In this document: in pieces, positions 5,551 to 6,158 of the stretch
Position numbering within the stretch: the stretch's first letter is position 1
Layout: each line of letters begins with the position of its first letter
NCBI GenBank assembly: GCA_000433095.1
Contig: HF991448.1
Location: forward strand, 1-6,158
From: Clostridium sp. CAG:967
GTDB taxonomy: Bacteria; Cyanobacteriota; Vampirovibrionia; Gastranaerophilales; Gastranaerophilaceae
Length of the DNA: 6,158 bases
Reading direction: 5' to 3'
Notes under the pieces: generated by a model
Told to the model about the DNA's origin: nothing
What the model saw: only the letters and a program-made list of their open reading frames with translations
Databases searched by the model: none
Translations under genes and position numbers: made by a program

Positions 5551-5581
5551 ATTATACTACTTAATAGCTGCTATCAGTCAA
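5551..5581 (-). promoter_or_regulatory. YkgJ-gene promoter with 19-bp spacer and internal dyad
   Basis: On the minus strand TTGACT (complement 5576-5581) and a consensus TATAAT (complement 5551-5556) are 19 bp apart. The spacer holds the palindrome ATAGC-T-GCTAT (5564-5574). An over-long spacer with a dyad is the classic arrangement for MerR-family activation. The dyad is centred about 3 bp from the spacer middle. The -35 directly abuts the T run of the PilZ terminator. Confidence 0.6.
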
Positions 5582-5582
5582 G

Positions 5583-5614
5583 AAAAAAAGAGGTTAATTG
5601 TTTAACCTCTTTTT
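5583..5614 (-). terminator. Intrinsic terminator of the PilZ gene
   Basis: GAGGTTAA (5590-5597) pairs perfectly with TTAACCTC (5602-5609) around a TTGT loop. A/T flanks (A run 5583-5589, T run 5610-5614) extend the stem or serve as the T tract. On the minus strand it begins 8 bp after the PilZ stop codon and ends in seven T. It could work in both directions. Confidence 0.88.
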
Positions 5615-5621
5615 ATATTAC

Positions 5622-6158
5622 TTAATCATCTACCGAAGTTGTTGATATATTTTGTATTGATTGTGCAATCGGTTCATCTTTTATCAATAAGCTTAAATAT
5701 AAGAGTTTGTTTGCTGTAGCTTGATCCAGGTCGATGAATTTACCTCCGGCTTTAACATCTGATGCTGAAACAATTTTGACGTTAGCCGAGATTTCTAAAT
5801 CTCCGTATTTTAGATGAACAGGAACAACATCTCCGACTTTTAATTTGTTGTTATGTTTAAGAGATACGCCGCCTCTTGAAATATCTGAGATTGCGATTAC
5901 AGAATCATCTGATTCAAATGAGATAACATTTTGGTTTTCTTCTGCGTTAAATCTCATATATTGACGTTTATCAATTGAATAGATATTTTCATCAACGACA
6001 CGTTGTTTGTATACTTCTTTACCATAATCAGTAATTGGAAAATCTGTATCAGTGTCTGTATCTATGTCTGTGTCAGTGTCTGTATCAGTATCTGTGTCTG
6101 TGTCTGTATCGGTGTCAGTGTCTGTATCTGTGTCAGTATCTGTGTCTGTATCGGTGTC
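5622..6158 (-). CDS. PilZ-domain protein with N-terminal Asp-Thr repeat (5' end beyond window)
   Basis: The frame is open to the right edge, so the window holds the last 178 residues. Residues 1-38 (window numbering) are an Asp-Thr dipeptide tract, 18 DT and one DI. A linker follows (DFPITDYGKEVYKQRVVDENIYSIDK), then a PilZ domain to about residue 165. Both c-di-GMP binding motifs are intact: RxxxR as RQYMR (residues 65-69, codons 5966-5952) and DxSxxG as DISRGG (92-97, codons 5885-5868). The protein should therefore bind cyclic di-GMP and act in motility, surface or envelope control. The first internal Met (ATG at 5957) falls inside RxxxR, so it cannot be the true start. No signal or membrane segment is visible in this part; what lies N-terminal to the repeat is unknown. 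The gene ends in a strong terminator. Confidence 0.88.
   Translation of the reverse strand, partial: DTDTDTDTDTDTDTDTDTDTDTDTDTDTDTDIDTDTDTDFPITDYGKEVYKQRVVDENIYSIDKRQYMRFNAEENQNVISFESDDSVIAISDISRGGVSLKHNNKLKVGDVVPVHLKYGDLEISANVKIVSASDVKAGGKFIDLDQATANKLLYLSLLIKDEPIAQSIQNISTTSVDD
6045..6158 (-). repeat. Hexanucleotide tandem repeat (GAYACN) coding for Asp-Thr
   Basis: Nineteen consecutive 6-bp units of the form GAY-ACN (one GAC-ATA) run to the window edge and probably beyond. Differences between units fall nearly all in third codon positions. The first seven units from the edge (6158-6117) match the next seven (6116-6075) in five of seven units, a 42-bp higher-order period. Gain or loss of units would keep the frame. 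Confidence 0.92.

Noticed and set aside
6045..6158. Plus-strand Ser-Val repeat reading of the hexanucleotide tract
   Set aside because: It is the complement of the Asp-Thr coding tract; the minus frame continues into a PilZ domain with intact motifs, while the plus frame has no gene context.
6045..6158. Tandem repeat as a CRISPR array
   Set aside because: Units are 6 bp without spacers and are part of a coding frame.

Overview
The window is AT-rich bacterial DNA with compact, mostly minus-strand genes, short intergenic gaps, AT-rich intrinsic terminators and recognisable sigma-70-type promoters. The gene set (hybrid-cluster-associated DUF1858 protein, DUF151 bifunctional nuclease, YkgJ-type cysteine-cluster protein, PilZ c-di-GMP receptor, and a tRNA without encoded CCA) fits an AT-rich anaerobe, possibly gut-associated. 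Candidatus Gastranaerophilales (non-photosynthetic cyanobacterial relatives) is my best guess from gene style alone, at low confidence.

Left part (1-1616): a DUF1858 redox-disulfide protein (85-288, minus) with a strong hairpin terminator; an easily missed 52-residue plus-strand gene (365-523); two small Asn-rich proteins of unknown function (515-712 and 787-996, minus); and a DUF151 nuclease-family gene (1101-1616, minus) with a well-formed promoter. A tRNA-Ser(GCT) follows at 1782-1870 on the plus strand.

Middle (1875-4249): two collinear full-length paralogues of the DUF262 (GmrSD N-terminal/ParB-like fold) family on the minus strand. They sit behind a near-consensus promoter that carries a palindrome over its -35 box. 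The downstream copy ends 4 bp from the tRNA 3' end. Neither copy has the DUF1524 HNH nuclease domain found in GmrSD. The pair is the best candidate here for an uncharacterised defence or mobile-DNA-restricting module; this is inference from family membership and position. A perfect 10-bp inverted repeat folds over the start codon of the second copy.

Right part (4474-6158): a MerR-family regulator, a YkgJ-family cysteine-cluster protein and a PilZ protein that runs off the right edge, all minus strand. The YkgJ promoter has a 19-bp spacer containing a dyad, the geometry of MerR-controlled promoters, and a 9-bp core of that dyad recurs upstream of the merR-like gene, suggesting a small regulon. 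The PilZ protein has an N-terminal Asp-Thr dipeptide repeat of at least 19 units; its true start lies beyond the window.
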